Shown here piece by piece: positions 62,977 to 64,000 of a stretch of DNA of 64,000 nt. The DNA lies in assembly GCF_001425705.1 (NCBI RefSeq), contig NZ_LMDC01000001.1:1472486-1536485 (forward strand), given 5' to 3'. The DNA is from Pelomonas sp. Root1217 (lineage in GTDB: Bacteria > Pseudomonadota > Gammaproteobacteria > Burkholderiales > Burkholderiaceae_C). A program made the position numbers and the translations under genes. How positions within the stretch are numbered: the first letter of the stretch is position 1; every line of letters begins with the position of its first letter. The notes beneath the pieces are model-generated. The model made no database searches, was not told where the DNA came from, and saw only the letters and a program-made list of their open reading frames with translations.

Positions 62977-64000
62977 GCACGTCTTCCGTCGTCACGACCT
63001 CGCCGCGCAGCGAATGCGCGAAGGCCGTCGTGATGCGCACATCGACCAGCTGGTTCATCAGCCGCGGCGAGCCGGGGAAGTTGACGATGCGGTTGCACTC
63101 GGTGCGGCCCATCAGCTCCGAGACGTCCTTGCGCGCATTGCCGGTGACAAGCACCTTCTCGACCTTGCCCACCATGCCTTGCGAGATGGTGATGGCATGC
63201 GCCTCGATGGCCGCTTGCAGCTCCTGCAGGCGCTTGACCTTGACCTCGTAGGGTGTCGTGTCCTCCAGCGCCGCGGCCGGCGTGCCGGGGCGGGGGCTGA
63301 AGATGAAGCTGAACGAGGCGTCGAAGCCGACGTCGTGCACCAGCTTCATCAGCTTGGCGTGGTCTTCGTCCGTTTCGCCGGGGAAGCCGACGATGAAGTC
63401 GCTGGCCAGGCGCAGGTCCGGGCGGATGGCGCGCAGCTTGCGCACGATGCTCTTGAACTCCAGCGCCGTGTAGCCGCGCTTCATCGCCATCAGGATGCGG
63501 TCGCTGCCATGCTGGACGGGCAGGTGCAGGTGGTTCACGAGTTGCGGGATCTTGCCGTAGGCCTCGATGAGGCGGGGGCTGAACTCGTTAGGGTGGCTGG
63601 TCGTGAAGCGCAGGCGGCGGATGCCGGGGATCTCGGCGGCGTATTCCAGCAGCAGGGCCAGGTCGGCGAACTCGGCTGTTTCGCCCATCTTGCCGCGGTA
63701 GGCGTTGACGTTCTGCCCCAGCAGGTTGATCTCCATGACGCCCTGGTCAGCCAGGCCGGCGATCTCGGTCAGCACGTCGTCAAACGGGCGCGAGACCTCC
63801 TCGCCGCGGGTGTAGGGCACCACGCAGTAGCTGCAGTACTTGGAGCAGCCTTCCATGATGGAGACGAAGGCCGAGGCACCCTCGACCTTGGCCGGCGGCA
63901 GGTGGTCGAACTTCTCGATCTCGGGGAAGGAGATGTCCACCTGCGGGCGGCGCTGTTCGCGGCGGGCATCCAGCATGGCGGGCAGGCGGTGCAGGGTCTG
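62966..64000 (-). CDS. miaB: tRNA-2-methylthio-N6-dimethylallyladenosine synthase MiaB (5' end beyond window)
   Basis: A radical-SAM methylthiotransferase that adds a methylthio group to i6A37 in tRNAs; the last 344 residues are present. The frame is still open at base 64000 ([10 protein letters not shown] at the edge), so the N-terminal UPF0004 domain is missing only because the window ends. The radical-SAM cluster motif CSKYCSYC follows [27 protein letters not shown] and a C-terminal TRAM domain (about the last 65 residues) are visible. It converges with the small membrane protein gene and overlaps it by 11 bases. Confidence 0.95.
   Translation of the reverse strand, partial: QTLHRLPAMLDARREQRRPQVDISFPEIEKFDHLPPAKVEGASAFVSIMEGCSKYCSYCVVPYTRGEEVSRPFDDVLTEIAGLADQGVMEINLLGQNVNAYRGKMGETAEFADLALLLEYAAEIPGIRRLRFTTSHPNEFSPRLIEAYGKIPQLVNHLHLPVQHGSDRILMAMKRGYTALEFKSIVRKLRAIRPDLRLASDFIVGFPGETDEDHAKLMKLVHDVGFDASFSFIFSPRPGTPAAALEDTTPYEVKVKRLQELQAAIEAHAITISQGMVGKVEKVLVTGNARKDVSELMGRTECNRIVNFPGSPRLMNQLVDVRITTAFAHSLRGEVVTTEDVLSA

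Overview
The window is ordinary high-G+C chromosome of a betaproteobacterium, most likely order Burkholderiales in the Roseateles/Rubrivivax/Leptothrix neighbourhood. This rests on the gene repertoire and order (pilMNOPQ before aroK/aroB and dgt, pilBCD-coaE-zapD-yacG, ispB divergent from rplU-rpmA-obgE-proB, hemA-prfA-prmC), on strong third-position G/C use and on many GTG/TTG starts. No database search was possible, so the genus is inference. About 95 percent of the sequence is coding. Nearly every gene belongs to a recognisable family, and I see no prophage, CRISPR array, integron or classical insertion sequence.

Layout. 1-609: 3' end of an outer-membrane porin, then a terminator. 767-4660: four-gene peptide/opine-type ABC importer (two permeases, two ATPases) with no binding protein in view. 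4657-7549: small lipoprotein LptM, frataxin CyaY and PBP1A. 7834-18006: type IV pilus alignment complex and secretin (pilM-N-O-P-Q), a large Ig-repeat lipoprotein, a fused shikimate kinase/3-dehydroquinate synthase, and a dGTPase-like HD protein. 18018-18875: REP-associated tyrosine transposase between inverted repeats. 18941-25200: glutamate synthase gltB-gltD. 25265-32432 (minus strand): pilY1 and the prepilin genes pilX, pilW, pilV, fimT and pilE. 32736-36744: Mla phospholipid transport operon (F, E, D, A, C, B). 36745-42394: hexR-zwf divergent from tal-pgi-HAD phosphatase. 42405-47916 (minus): yacG, zapD, coaE, pilD, pilC, pilB. 48067-49159: tRNA-Pro and ispB. 49469-52454: rplU, rpmA, obgE, proB. 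52466-57805: rppH, proS, a lytic transglycosylase and an M3 oligopeptidase. 57809-64000: ubiX, grxD, an unknown outer-membrane-type protein, prmC, prfA, hemA, a small membrane protein and partial miaB.

Three separated clusters (7834-12927, 25265-32432, 44008-47916) together give most of a type IVa pilus machine: inner-membrane alignment proteins, secretin, extension ATPase, platform protein, prepilin peptidase, pilins and tip protein PilY1. Retraction ATPases PilT/PilU are not in the window. A second theme is the envelope (porin, LptM, PBP1A, Mla, lytic transglycosylase). A third is central carbon and nitrogen metabolism (zwf, tal, pgi, gltBD, aroKB, proB).

The least described items are the Ig-repeat lipoprotein locked between pilQ and aroKB, the aroKB fusion, the transposase with its inverted repeats, the tandem terminators after rpmA, the rplU leader and the 190-residue outer-membrane-type protein after grxD. 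I did not find a convincing wholly new multi-gene system. The pilQ-linked Ig-repeat lipoprotein is the best candidate for new biology.
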